A stretch of DNA of 42,787 nucleotides from CAZMNY01 sp964567745 (GTDB lineage: Bacteria > Planctomycetota > Planctomycetia > Pirellulales > Pirellulaceae), in the NCBI GenBank assembly GCA_964567745.1, contig CAZMNY010000057.1, forward strand, positions 1 to 42,787, read 5' to 3'. Under the pieces are notes generated by a model that was given only the letters and a program-made list of their open reading frames with translations, searched no databases and was not told the DNA's origin. Of the stretch, positions 1 to 8,503 are shown in pieces. Numbering within the stretch: position 1 is the stretch's first letter; every line of letters starts with the position of its first letter. The position numbers and the translations under genes are program-made.

Positions 1-305
1 GGGATCGACAATTCGTTTGGTCAACGCCCGCCACGGCGAATCGGGTGCGCCACCGTAAAACTAAGGCGTAACGCAGCACTAGCGCAGCCGCCAACATGCA
101 TGGGAGCGCGACAGCGTGTTGGTTCGCGATCGCTTCGGGTTGTGTTTGATTGCTGTGGCGATTGTTCATCATTCCGAAAGACGGTAGAGAAGGAGCTCCT
201 GAACCTGAGAACCCTGGCAAGCAAGGCAAAAAGAGGTCTTCCCGCCGCAACAGAGAAACGGCTCCTGATATCCGAATATTGCCGAGGGGACCGAGCGCAA
301 AATCG
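1..305. other. No gene recognised at left edge
   Basis: I see no convincing gene in the first 305 bases. Open frames on both strands translate to arginine- and serine-rich sequence with no recognisable motif, as expected for chance frames in GC-rich DNA. The stretch is probably the upstream region of the EF-hand gene, whose likely promoter begins just after it. Confidence 0.5.
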
Positions 306-334
306 TTGATATGAAACGCTCAAATCGCTATTCT
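306..334 (+). promoter_or_regulatory. Probable sigma-70 promoter of the EF-hand gene
   Basis: TTGATA (306-311) and TATTCT (329-334) are separated by exactly 17 bases. They match the sigma-70 consensus at 5/6 and 4/6 positions. Transcription would start near 341, about 70 bases upstream of the chosen ATG at 414. No experimental support; the call rests on spacing and position. Confidence 0.45.
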
Positions 335-413
335 TGAGGCTTGTTAATAGATGTGTGATGGGAAGATCCCATCCAAAACGAGGCGTCTTAACGGAATTTG
401 GGAACAACGCGAC

Positions 414-1508
414 ATGGCAGGGAAACCTCAAACTAAAGCGACACGTCCGCTTCAATTCGAATCGCTTGAGCAACGTCGAGTGTTGGCTGCCGATTTTGGC
501 AGTTTTCACAACGTGGCGGATCCAGAAGACGTAAATGCTGACGGGCGTCGCGCCGTTGATGATGCGTTTATCGCAATTCGCGAATTGCAACAGAACTCTC
601 AGGGCGACGCAACGAGGCTCGTCGATGTCAATGCCGACGGACGAGTTACGATCAACGACGCGATGCAGGTCATCCGGCGGCTCGTCACCGGCGGCGACAC
701 GATGATTCCTGTGGAACAGCGCATTAACCGACTGAGTGACGCGATCGACTCAGACAGCCTACCGGAGAACTTCTCGCCAGAGAGAGCTCAGAGGCTTCTC
801 GCTCGGCTCGAGGAACACATCGACACTCCTGCATCGGGTGAAGCTGGCGCGAATACATCGGTCGAAAACCCTGATGTCCTGATCGCCGAAAATCCAGACC
901 CGCAAGCGGACGGTGAGTTTTCGGAAGAGGCATTTCGAAACCGAATTGAACATCGCTTTGAACATCTCGACGCCAACAACGACGGATCGCTGAGCGAAGA
1001 TGAAATTAGCGATTTCAAATGGGAGCGATTGTCGGAACACGACATCGAACCAGATCAGCTGATTTCGGTCGAAGAGTTTACGGAAGCGATCGAAAGTCAT
1101 TGGCAAGAACATCGCGATCGAGTCGGCGATCGATTTGATGTCTTCGCTCTCTTTGATCGTCTCGACGCGAATAGCGATGGCGGGATTACGGAAGATGAAT
1201 TTCCCAGCGAACACGGTTGGGAACACCTGATCGAAGCCGACGCGAATAACGACAACAGCTTGACCGAAGACGAGTTGCTTGACTACGCCGAACAACGAGC
1301 CAACGATGGGCTCGACATGTTGTTCCAAAAGCTCGATGCCGACAATGACGGTCAAATAGGTCGAGATGAAGTTGGATTCGGATGGTTCTGGCTTCGCCGC
1401 GCGGACGAGGACGAGAACAACGCCATCTCAGATGTTGAGTGGGCCGACACGATTGGCAGCATTCCGACTCAAATTCGAGAGCACTTGGAAGAACGTCGAA
1501 ACGCATAG
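414..1508 (+). CDS. Secreted dockerin/EF-hand calcium-binding protein
   Basis: This 364-residue protein is probably exported and binds calcium. I chose the ATG at 414 because it puts the basic N-terminus directly before the motif FESLEQRRVLAAD (about residues 16-28), the LEPR-xLL-type N-terminal signal of many planctomycete surface proteins; an ATG at 351 in the same frame would bury it. A dockerin type I-like pair of calcium loops follows (DVNADGRRAVDD and DVNADGRVTIND, about residues 39-90). After an acidic linker come at least four EF-hand loops, including DANNDGSLSEDE, DANSDGGITEDE, DANNDNSLTEDE and DADNDGQIGRDE; a fifth, DEDENNAISDVE, is degenerate. No catalytic domain is visible. It has its own promoter and terminator, so it is likely monocistronic. 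Dockerins usually bind cohesins, but none is seen here, so the partner is unknown. Confidence 0.8.
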   Translation: MAGKPQTKATRPLQFESLEQRRVLAADFGSFHNVADPEDVNADGRRAVDDAFIAIRELQQNSQGDATRLVDVNADGRVTINDAMQVIRRLVTGGDTMIPVEQRINRLSDAIDSDSLPENFSPERAQRLLARLEEHIDTPASGEAGANTSVENPDVLIAENPDPQADGEFSEEAFRNRIEHRFEHLDANNDGSLSEDEISDFKWERLSEHDIEPDQLISVEEFTEAIESHWQEHRDRVGDRFDVFALFDRLDANSDGGITEDEFPSEHGWEHLIEADANNDNSLTEDELLDYAEQRANDGLDMLFQKLDADNDGQIGRDEVGFGWFWLRRADEDENNAISDVEWADTIGSIPTQIREHLEERRNA

Positions 1509-1528
1509 CCGCAGAATGTGAAAAGCAA

Positions 1529-1560
1529 GCGACGCAAGTGAACACTTGCGTCGCTTTTTT
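1529..1560 (+). terminator. Intrinsic terminator after the EF-hand gene
   Basis: A perfect 12-bp inverted repeat (GCGACGCAAGTG, 1529-1540, and its complement, 1543-1554) is followed directly by six T residues. It lies 20 bases after the EF-hand stop codon. This is a textbook Rho-independent terminator. Confidence 0.9.
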
Positions 1561-1614
1561 GCGCGCTCGACAGTCGTCTAGACGGGCGAGCCAGGTCAAC
1601 TGACGGCGCGTTGC

Positions 1615-2191
1615 CTACTTCTTCTTTTTCTTCTTCGGTGCAGGTTTTTCGACATCGATTCGCAAGGCGGGCGAAGTTTGAATGAACGAACGCCCCTTGT
1701 CGGAAACCGTACCGCTTCGGAAGCCGTCTCCTTCGGCTCGGACTCAATTGCCTCAGGCAGTTCGCCGACGACGAAACGCACCACGTTCGACGACCCGCCT
1801 CAAGTCAGAATTCACATTTCGCGAAGCCCCGGCTCAGCTTTCGCGTCAGCCGTCAACTTGATGACGACTCGCCGGCTGTTGGGCTGGGCGCCCTTTGGCA
1901 ATTCGGCCAACTCAGCCGCAACGTCCTTTCCGGAAACTTGGATCGCTTTCACGGGAGCAAATTGGCTCCACGCAAAGTGACCTCAGCCGTAGCGCCTCGA
2001 CGGACTCCAGCTGGGACGGCAGAGGAAAGTGTCGGCGACGGATCAGCGAGGCAAACAGCTTGGTTCGGAGAACGGCGGACTCGTTGCCTCACTGCTGCAG
2101 CAAAGTTTGGGGCGAAAAGGGTTACGCCAGGAGCAGTCGCAGATTTGGAGACGCACGGGTTCGAGCGACTCGCGCACGAAAAGAGCGCCAA
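1615..2191 (-). pseudogene. Decayed PPC/Ig-like secreted protein gene
   Basis: No single frame is open, but minus-strand frames joined end to end give a protein-like sequence. From about 2040 down it reads PAGVRRGATAEVTLRGANLLP. It shifts frame near 1950 to VKAIQVSGKDVAAELAELPK and on to ADAKAEPGLREM. After a TGA near 1812 another frame reads SSNVVRFVVGELPEAIESEP. A last shift gives SFIQTSPALRIDVEKPAP plus six lysines and a stop at 1615-1617. The order (Ig-like strand, 'FVVGELPE..ESEP' linker, short C-terminal strand) fits planctomycete PPC-repeat proteins, and the intact copy at 39564-41705 has a similar start (PVAVQRGVPSEVKL) and end (NYASTPIMLTITK). The centre appears deleted and at least three frame breaks are present. 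The original start is not clear. Confidence 0.55.
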
Positions 2192-2248
2192 TAACGATCA
2201 AAGATGACATGCCATTCGCGCTCAGTAGCTGCCGATAGGACGATGAAG

Positions 2249-2935
2249 TTAGCCTTCTTCGCCGAGCGTTTCATCGACGAGCTGCTTGACGGTATCGCTG
2301 ACGTTGACGTCGACGTGTTCCTCGGAAACGCCAGCATCATCGGCGATCTGCTTGCAATTCGCGATAAACTCGCGAACTTCTTCATCGCTGAGGGTGGGTT
2401 TGAGCTGCCGTTGGTTGTTGGTCTTCTGCAGCGTAATCGGCTCGAGGGCCTCATCGACACCGTCCATGTCGACTTTTTCTTCGGTCACGCCGCGAATGAG
2501 ACGGCTCAGGACAAGTTTGGCGTCGGCCTTTTCTTCATCGGACAGCCCCGACGGCTCGAGGTACTGCTTCTCGGCCGCATAAACGTAAATCAAAGACATT
2601 AGCGGCGACTCGGCGAAGCTCTGAGCCATTTTGCCGAATTCCGCATACCCGATATCGCCTCGCTTGTAGGCGTCCTTGACTCGGTCGATTTGCTTCTTGA
2701 CTTCCCGCTTCTCCTCGTCGGGCAGTTCAGACTCTTCAATTGCCGTGATGATCAGGTCGGCGGCGATAATCGGAGCTTGACTGATTCCGTACCAAGCCGC
2801 GCCACCACAGGCCAGCAAGCCGACCACAACGATGACGCCGCAACCAATCAGGCAGGTCGGCACCCAGCTCTTTTTCTTGGGCGGAGGCGCGTCTAATTCG
2901 GGCTTGGTTTGCGGATCAGCAAAGTCGGTCGACAT
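2249..2935 (-). CDS. Single-pass membrane protein of unknown function
   Basis: I do not recognise this 228-residue protein. The ATG at 2935 is preceded by AAGGAG at 8-base spacing, which favours it over starts further upstream in the same frame. A proline- and lysine-rich N-terminus (about residues 10-25) leads into one transmembrane helix (about 26-50, glycine- and valine-rich). The remaining ~175 residues are charged and helical, with no Cys or His pattern suggesting a cofactor. The topology suggests a short cytoplasmic tail with the rest outside the inner membrane. The gene follows greA on the same strand (135-base gap) and may be co-transcribed with it. Confidence 0.7.
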   Translation of the reverse strand: MSTDFADPQTKPELDAPPPKKKSWVPTCLIGCGVIVVVGLLACGGAAWYGISQAPIIAADLIITAIEESELPDEEKREVKKQIDRVKDAYKRGDIGYAEFGKMAQSFAESPLMSLIYVYAAEKQYLEPSGLSDEEKADAKLVLSRLIRGVTEEKVDMDGVDEALEPITLQKTNNQRQLKPTLSDEEVREFIANCKQIADDAGVSEEHVDVNVSDTVKQLVDETLGEEG

Positions 2936-3070
2936 CGGCAGCACTCCTTGCGACGAAATATGCAGTTGGGCGAATCCGATCGGATGCGTCCGACATGCAA
3001 TGAAAGGTATGGTCTCTCTGGCTTTCGCGGGTTTTCCGCGAACTGAGGCACATTGTGCCAAGCGTGAGAG

Positions 3071-3550
3071 CTAGAAATCGTTGTAGTTGATTTCGAGCAC
3101 TTCAAACTTCAACGTGCCGGAGGGAACTGCGATTTCTGCCTTCTCTCCGACTTTCTTGCCCAAGAGCCCCTGTCCGATCGGGCTCGTAATGGCGTATTTG
3201 CCAACATCGGGATCTTCATCGCCAACGCCGACAAACGTTATCTCTTCTTCGTCATCGTAGTCGAGATCTTTGACTTTGACCGTGGCGCCAAATGCGACTT
3301 GGTCTCGCGGCAGTTTCGAGGTATCGACGATACTGGCTCGCGAGAGCTGGTCCTGCAGCGAATTGATGCGAGCTTGAAGCATGCCCTGAGCTTCGCGCTG
3401 AGCGTGGTATTCGGCGTTTTCTTTGAGGTCGCCTTCGTCGCGTGCTGCCGCAATCTTCTCCGCGATTTCCGGCATCTTCTTGTTTTTCATCTCATCCAAC
3501 TCGGCCCTTTTCCGCTCGTAGGCCTCGTTCGTCATCGGGACAAAGTCCAT
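3071..3550 (-). CDS. greA: Transcription elongation factor GreA
   Basis: GreA binds the secondary channel of RNA polymerase and stimulates transcript cleavage, rescuing backtracked complexes. The 159-residue length matches the family. The N-terminal coiled coil carries the conserved segment ARDEGDLKENAEYHAQRE (about residues 35-52), including the acidic tip residues that coordinate the catalytic metal. The C-terminal FKBP-like domain has the expected ITSPIGQGLLGKKVGE motif (about 121-136). I chose the ATG at 3550 because it begins MDFVPMTNEAYE, a usual GreA N-terminus, and GGGAG lies just upstream. The gene is well separated from its upstream neighbour. Confidence 0.95.
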   Translation of the reverse strand: MDFVPMTNEAYERKRAELDEMKNKKMPEIAEKIAAARDEGDLKENAEYHAQREAQGMLQARINSLQDQLSRASIVDTSKLPRDQVAFGATVKVKDLDYDDEEEITFVGVGDEDPDVGKYAITSPIGQGLLGKKVGEKAEIAVPSGTLKFEVLEINYNDF

Positions 3551-3811
3551 TGTGTCGCTCCCAGGACGAAAAAATACGACCCCCGAACAGATGGAAGGCC
3601 GCAGAAATAGTTTCGATCTAAGTTTTGGATTGAAAACGTCGCCGCAAGACACGCGACGCGGACTTGATATTTTGCGGCATCCGCTAGTGTATGTAAAGGC
3701 GGCTGCAAGGAGAACTTAGGGCGCAAAAAGTTTTCCTGCCGCAATCTGACCAGAGCCGACGTCAGCCGTATGCGGCCACCATTTCCGCGGAATAGCTCGA
3801 GCGCGCCAGCC

Positions 3812-3916
3812 TAGTGCCGCGTCAACTCTAAAATGGGGTTGGCTTCGGCGTAACTTGACTTGGCGGCGTACGATACAAACACTGCGATCCTAATTCTTGG
3901 TGTTGACGCTGCACTA
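3812..3916. mobile_element. MITE-like element with TA-flanked terminal inverted repeats
   Basis: CTAGTGCCGCGTCAAC (3811-3826) and GTTGACGCTGCACTAG (3902-3917) are inverted copies matching at 15 of 16 positions, around about 75 bases with no gene. Both ends fall at a TA dinucleotide (3812-3813 and 3915-3916), as in the TA target duplication of IS630/mariner-type MITEs. The right end overlaps the stop codon of the zinc ribbon gene, whose TAG is formed by the TA plus the first base of the repeat. An alternative reading is a large transcribed hairpin. No second copy was noticed in the window. The rest of the greA upstream gap (3551-3811) holds nothing I can name. Confidence 0.45.
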
Positions 3917-4645
3917 GGATTCGGCCGAGCCGCCGACAGAACTGTCTTCCCCCAAATAGAGCAGGGCGCCGCAGCTGTTGCAGAAGACAGGGAGTTGCAT
4001 GTGCAATTCCGCTAGCGAATTCGGCGTCAATCTCGTGAAGCACGCACCGCAATTGCTCCCGTCCGATTCGGCCAACGCATCCTCGCCTCGAGCTTCGGCG
4101 ATACGATCGTAGTCAGCCCGAAAATCAGCGGGCAATCCGCTTTCCGCTTTATCGAGTTCCGCTTGCACTCGATCGCGTTCGCTCGTCAACCCTGCCTGAG
4201 TCTGCTTGACGGATTCACTTGTTTTGTCGAGTTCCGCCTGGGCGACCTTGAGCGCGTCTGTATCTCGACGCCCCGCTTCGGTCAGTTCGTCAATGTGTTC
4301 GAGCGCTTCGAGAATCTCGTCCGACAGGACGCTATTGGCCTGTTCATCCGCCGCGATTTGTTCCTTGAGCGTCTGAAACTCGCGGTTGCTCGCAGCGGCA
4401 TTCAGCTTGCCGTTAAGCGACTCGATGCGAGCCTCTCGCTCTTTCAATTGAAGAAGTTTGGCGTCGCTGGCAACTTTGGCTCGAGTCAATTCCTCGCTGG
4501 CCGATTCGCAATCCGCCGTACAGCGGTCGACGAGCGTTTGAGCAGTGCGAAGCAGTCGCGGTCCCTGCCCCAGTCGGCCATTGAGATCGGCTAGCTGCTT
4601 GTGGATGCGATGTAATTCTCGCAGCACGCTCGCGGTAACGGCCAT
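3914..4645 (-). CDS. Coiled-coil protein with C4 zinc ribbon
   Basis: This 243-residue protein belongs to the bacterial family with a long antiparallel coiled coil and a C-terminal C4 zinc ribbon (zf-RING_7 type). Residues from about 10 to 185 are rich in Glu, Lys, Ala and Leu with heptad character and no glycine-rich loops. Near the C-terminus are CGAC and CNSC, about 22 residues apart, enough for one zinc site. The ATG at 4645 has TAGGAG upstream at 8-base spacing. Members are often linked to nucleic-acid or cell-division processes, but the exact role is not settled. The stop codon lies in the TA-flanked inverted repeat, so the last few residues (about SSVGGSAES) may have been altered by an insertion. 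Confidence 0.8.
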   Translation of the reverse strand: MAVTASVLRELHRIHKQLADLNGRLGQGPRLLRTAQTLVDRCTADCESASEELTRAKVASDAKLLQLKEREARIESLNGKLNAAASNREFQTLKEQIAADEQANSVLSDEILEALEHIDELTEAGRRDTDALKVAQAELDKTSESVKQTQAGLTSERDRVQAELDKAESGLPADFRADYDRIAEARGEDALAESDGSNCGACFTRLTPNSLAELHMQLPVFCNSCGALLYLGEDSSVGGSAES

Positions 4646-4723
4646 ACGTCGACTCCTAAGATTCCATGGAAAGTTGGCGAGCCAGAGAGGTACGCTCGGT
4701 GCGACTCGACACGCGACGCGCAT

Positions 4724-4755
4724 AAAAAAACCGCTGGTCAAACGACCAGCGGTTT
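4724..4755 (-). terminator. Intrinsic terminator of the dnaG-rpoD operon
   Basis: Read on the minus strand, AAACCGCTGGTC and its perfect complement (4744-4755 and 4728-4739) enclose a four-base loop and run into seven T residues (A run at 4724-4730). It lies 25 bases after the rpoD stop codon, so it ends the rpoD transcript before the zinc ribbon gene. Confidence 0.9.
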
Positions 4756-4779
4756 GTGGTTGCCGAAATCAAGCAGGAC

Positions 4780-6441
4780 TTAGCCCGCCCGCAAGAAGCC
4801 AACAAGATGCTCGCTCCGCACCGGGTGCTGAAGTTTGCGAACCGCTTTGGCCTCGATCTGCCGCACGCGTTCACGCGTAACCTTAAAGATCCGGCCAACC
4901 TCTTCCAAGGTATACGTGTAGCCATCACCAAGGCCGTAGCGCAAACGAATAATCTCGCGTTCGCGGAAGGTAAGCGTCTTGAGTAGGCTTTCGATCTTCT
5001 CACGAAGAATACCGTTGGTCGCGTTTCGCACTGGATTATCGCAGCTTGAATCCTCAATGAATTCACCAAAACTGCAATCGTCCCCTTCGCCGACAGGTCT
5101 GTCCAAACTGACAGGATGGCGGCCAATGTCCATCACTCGCTTCACCTCTTCCAATGAGATATCAGCGCGACGGGCAATCTCCTCTGTTGTCGGTTCTCGC
5201 CGTAATTCTTGCAAGAGCCTCTTCTGAATATTTCGCAACTTGGAGAGGACGTCGATCATGTGGACCGGGATGCGGATCGTGCGAGCCTGATCGGCGATAG
5301 CCCTAGTAATTGCCTGCCGGATCCACCAGGTCGCATAGGTCGAAAACTTGAATCCGCGCCGATACTCATACTTGTCGACGGCCCGCATCAACCCCGTATT
5401 GCCTTCCTGAATCAAGTCGAGAAAGCTCATCCCCCGATTGCGGTATTTCTTAGCAATCGAGACAACGAGGCGCAAGTTTCCGCTCGACAACTGCCGCTTG
5501 ACCGCCTCGTAGTCGAGAAACTGCCGAGAAATTGCGGCGCAACGATTCCTCAGGCTGGTCGGACTCTCTTGAGTAATCCGGAACAGGTCGCGCAATTCGT
5601 GAAGCAGATTGGCTCGCTCTTCCCCGAATTCCGCGGCCTCGCCGATTTGATTGAGACGCGCGCGAATCTCGGTCATCCTGGCCGCGAAACACTCCAACTG
5701 TTCCATCAACGGCTGGACCCGTCGCGTTCGCAAGCTCAATTCCTCAACCAACTGCAGGCACTTTGCCCGTCGGCGGAGGAACGCTCGCCGAGCAGCCAAC
5801 CGTTCGTCGCGACTGGTGGAGCGGCGAATGAGCAGCTCGAAATCTTCCGCATTCTCTTTCAAGAGCTGGCTGATCGTTCGCAGGTTATGAGGCATGCGGC
5901 CCTGAATCTGCTCCTTCGTCAATCGCTCGGTCAAAGAGACTTTGATCGTCCGATCGAAGGGAAGTTCGCCGCGGTGTACTTTCTTGAGCGTCTCCACCGT
6001 GGCGCGCATCGCGTAGTTACAGCTCAGCACCATTCGCCGGAAACGTTTTCGAGTCACTTCGATCTTCTTCGCCAGGGCGATCTCTTCATCGCGCGAGAGC
6101 AGCGGAACTTCCGCCATTTGGCTCAAGTACATGCGAATCGGATCGTCGCCGGCCCGTGGCGATTCGACAGAAGCAGCGGCGAGCGTAAGTTTCTGCTCCG
6201 CGTCTTTCTTCGCTTGAAGTTCAACCGCCGATTGCGTTGGCTTGGGATCCTCAAATGAATCGACCGGGGCTTGGTCGACCAGCTCGATCCCCTTTTCGTC
6301 CAAGGCGAAAAGCAAGTTATCGAGCTTTTCAGGGCTGATGTCCTGGTCGGGCAAGTAGTTGTTGACTTCGTCGTAAGTCAAATACCCTTGGGACTTCCCT
6401 TTGACAATGAGATCACTAAGTTCCTTCTCCAGGAAATTCAC
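4780..6441 (-). CDS. rpoD: Primary RNA polymerase sigma factor (sigma-70/RpoD)
   Basis: This 553-residue protein is the housekeeping sigma factor that directs RNA polymerase to -10/-35 promoters. Region 1.1 is at the N-terminus (MNFLEKELSDLIVKGKSQGY). Region 1.2 contains DPIRMYLSQMAEVPLLSR (about 100-117). Regions 2.1-2.4 carry the highly conserved NLRLVVSIAKKYRNRGMSFL and TYATWWIRQAITRAI segments (about 321-381). Region 3 follows, and region 4.2 has the helix-turn-helix TLEEVGRIFKVTRERVRQIE (about 514-533). The non-conserved insert between 1.2 and 2.1 is long, as in other primary sigma factors. Start is GTG at 6441 with a strong GGGAGG site upstream. It follows dnaG by 77 bases on the same strand, the classical macromolecular synthesis operon order. 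Confidence 0.96.
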   Translation of the reverse strand: MNFLEKELSDLIVKGKSQGYLTYDEVNNYLPDQDISPEKLDNLLFALDEKGIELVDQAPVDSFEDPKPTQSAVELQAKKDAEQKLTLAAASVESPRAGDDPIRMYLSQMAEVPLLSRDEEIALAKKIEVTRKRFRRMVLSCNYAMRATVETLKKVHRGELPFDRTIKVSLTERLTKEQIQGRMPHNLRTISQLLKENAEDFELLIRRSTSRDERLAARRAFLRRRAKCLQLVEELSLRTRRVQPLMEQLECFAARMTEIRARLNQIGEAAEFGEERANLLHELRDLFRITQESPTSLRNRCAAISRQFLDYEAVKRQLSSGNLRLVVSIAKKYRNRGMSFLDLIQEGNTGLMRAVDKYEYRRGFKFSTYATWWIRQAITRAIADQARTIRIPVHMIDVLSKLRNIQKRLLQELRREPTTEEIARRADISLEEVKRVMDIGRHPVSLDRPVGEGDDCSFGEFIEDSSCDNPVRNATNGILREKIESLLKTLTFREREIIRLRYGLGDGYTYTLEEVGRIFKVTRERVRQIEAKAVRKLQHPVRSEHLVGFLRAG

Positions 6442-6481
6442 GACAACCTCCCTTGCGCTTTCTTGCGCTTGTTGGAAGTCT

Positions 6482-6508
6482 GGGTCGATCGACGCGGGTG
6501 TCGATCCC
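6482..6508 (-). other. Possible hairpin between dnaG and rpoD
   Basis: In the 77-base gap, ATCGAC (6488-6493) can pair with GTCGAT (6500-6505), and GGG/CCC outside can extend the stem across a three-base bulge. There is no T run, so it is not a terminator. In E. coli the equivalent gap holds an RNase E processing site; a similar role here is only a guess. Confidence 0.25.
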
Positions 6509-6518
6509 GTCAGAGCTC

Positions 6519-8414
6519 CTACCCGTCCGTGGGCTCGGAATTACCCTGCCGGTGTCGCGCCAGTCTTTGGGACTCAGCCAAACGCGAGAAGTACTCAGAA
6601 AGTTCCTGAGTCTCATCCGCTTCACTGGCGAACTCTCCGTTCTCAATCGCTCGGCCACTTTCTTGTTGCCGAGCAACCACCCGTTGGGCGGCCTGCTGTT
6701 GGATGAAGTCGTTCAGGCGTGCGGGTGCGTCCATCTGCACATGGACTAATTTCTTTCCTGCTTCCGCATCCAACGTTACGAGGATGCTCTTTAGATCGAA
6801 GTCGTCCGTCTGGGTCAATACCGCTGTGAAGTCTGAATCCAAGTCGCTCCGTCTCGTTTGGGTCAAAATCGTAAACAAGGCGGCTGCCGTCTCGCTGCCC
6901 ATGTCGCTCGTCGAGATCTTTTGCTTGGCTTCCTCAACAAGAGTCGGGGCATGAATCAAAACCTCAAAAAGGTCTCTTTCCATGGGAGTTAGCTCGGAAA
7001 TCTGATATTGCCGCTTGCTCGCAACGACCGGCGCCTCGGCCAAGTTCGGCGTTGGACGGCGCCCCGACGAGTTCGCTCGATGTGAACGCTGCAAGGCCGA
7101 CAAGCGATTGCGGACATCGGCCTCATCAACTCGAAACAAGCGAGACAGTCTTGCTAGCATCTGATGCATGCGAAGCTGCCTGGCTGAATCCGTTGAAACG
7201 CGAGGCGCCTTGGACAAGGTATTGAGAATCTCTTCGAGCGACTGATTGGCGCGGTGGGTGTCGCGAGCGGGGTCGACGCCTTGCATCGATGTCTGAAATC
7301 GGTGCTCGAGCGCATCGACGGCGCCGTCAAGCTGACGCCGAAAGCCCTCGGCGCCCTGACTCATGATCGCGTCGCAAGGATCTTGGCCCTCAGGAAGCGT
7401 CACCACTCGCAGGTCGACGTCTTTCGCCACAAACAAGTCCAACACATCGCTGGTCCGACTTTGGCCCGCGGTGTCGCCATCCAAAACCAAATAGACTTGT
7501 TTGGTAAAGCGGTGAAGCAATTGAATGTGTTGTTCCGTGAGCGCCGTCCCCATCACGGCGACCACGTTATTTAGTCCGAACTGGTGGGCCATGACAACAT
7601 CGGTGTAGCCCTCGACGACAATCAGCGACTGTTTCGAGGCCGCATCGTCGCGAGCCAAGTCAAGCGCGTAGAGTTGCTGGCTCTTGTTGAACAGCTTAGT
7701 CTCGGGCGAGTTGAAATATTTGCCGACTTTTTCGTCGGCGAAGTCGGGCAAGATCCGTCCGCCGCAGGCAATTGGTCGGTTCTGCGTATCTCGAATCGAG
7801 AACATCACGCGTCCTCGATAGTAATCGTAGTAGCCGCCGTTGCCCTTGTCGTTTTTTCGCAGCAGGCCCGCCGCGTGCAAGACCTGTGGCGAAAACTCTG
7901 AGTTCCTCGCTCGATTTCCCAACCACTGCCACTCGTTCGGCGCGTAGCCCAAATGAAATCGATGAATACTACGCTCGTTGATCCCGCGATCATCGAGGTA
8001 GGCTCGCGCCGACTCAGCAGCGGCGTCGTGCAACAAACATTCGTAGAACTGCCGTTCCGCCCAGGCCATCGCCTTGAGCAGAGTCTGGCGGTCGTTGGGC
8101 GAACCGGGCTGAGTCTTGGGCGCATTCTTGAGTTCAACGCCGGCTCGTTCCGCCAACAGCTCGAGCGCTTCGCGGAACCCAAGGCCTTCGCGGCGCATGA
8201 CAAAACTGAATATGTCACCGCCTATATCGCAGACCCAGCACCGCCATGATTGCCGAGCCGGATTGACGTCGAGGCTTGGTCGCGTATCGTCGTGAAACGG
8301 GCAGATCGCTTTGTACGAACTGCCTTGTCGAGAAAGGGGTACGTACTCGCCGATCAATTCGACGATGTTAATCGCTTGGCGAATCCTCTCCTTGGCGTCG
8401 TCACCCGTCAACAC
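6519..8414 (-). CDS. dnaG: DNA primase DnaG
   Basis: DnaG makes the RNA primers for replication. The 631-residue protein has the N-terminal CHC2 zinc site (C38, H41, C59, C62, in CPFHDD and CWVC). The catalytic core includes the RGRVMFSIRD segment and the TOPRIM motifs IVVEGYTDVVMAHQ and LVLDGDTAGQ (about 265-320), which bind the catalytic metal ions. The C-terminal ~180 residues are diverged and should form the helicase-binding domain. Start is GTG at 8414 with GGAGGA upstream. A near-consensus sigma-70 promoter lies about 90 bases upstream and should drive dnaG and rpoD together. rpsU, the usual first gene of this operon in proteobacteria, is absent here. Confidence 0.96.
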   Translation of the reverse strand: MLTGDDAKERIRQAINIVELIGEYVPLSRQGSSYKAICPFHDDTRPSLDVNPARQSWRCWVCDIGGDIFSFVMRREGLGFREALELLAERAGVELKNAPKTQPGSPNDRQTLLKAMAWAERQFYECLLHDAAAESARAYLDDRGINERSIHRFHLGYAPNEWQWLGNRARNSEFSPQVLHAAGLLRKNDKGNGGYYDYYRGRVMFSIRDTQNRPIACGGRILPDFADEKVGKYFNSPETKLFNKSQQLYALDLARDDAASKQSLIVVEGYTDVVMAHQFGLNNVVAVMGTALTEQHIQLLHRFTKQVYLVLDGDTAGQSRTSDVLDLFVAKDVDLRVVTLPEGQDPCDAIMSQGAEGFRRQLDGAVDALEHRFQTSMQGVDPARDTHRANQSLEEILNTLSKAPRVSTDSARQLRMHQMLARLSRLFRVDEADVRNRLSALQRSHRANSSGRRPTPNLAEAPVVASKRQYQISELTPMERDLFEVLIHAPTLVEEAKQKISTSDMGSETAAALFTILTQTRRSDLDSDFTAVLTQTDDFDLKSILVTLDAEAGKKLVHVQMDAPARLNDFIQQQAAQRVVARQQESGRAIENGEFASEADETQELSEYFSRLAESQRLARHRQGNSEPTDG

Positions 8415-8503
8415 GCTAAGTCTCCTCCTGAAACAACGGTGATCGCAGTCAAGAAAACACGCTCTCTTCGCCCACCGCGACGGACGGGATGGGAAGGCGG
8501 CGG

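Noticed and set aside
21..590. Long minus-strand open frame over the left edge
   Set aside because: It is arginine- and serine-rich with no motif and overlaps the start of the EF-hand gene and its promoter; it looks like a chance frame.
759..1355. 198-codon minus-strand open frame opposite the EF-hand gene
   Set aside because: Antisense shadow of repeated Asp/Glu codons, giving a Val/Phe-rich product without recognisable features.
3690..3720. TTGCAG and TACACT upstream of greA as a promoter
   Set aside because: The spacing is only 11 bases, too short for sigma-70; no better pair was found.
5209..6258. 349-codon plus-strand open frame opposite rpoD
   Set aside because: It is fully antisense to a certain sigma factor gene and its length follows from codon bias; the product shows no domain.
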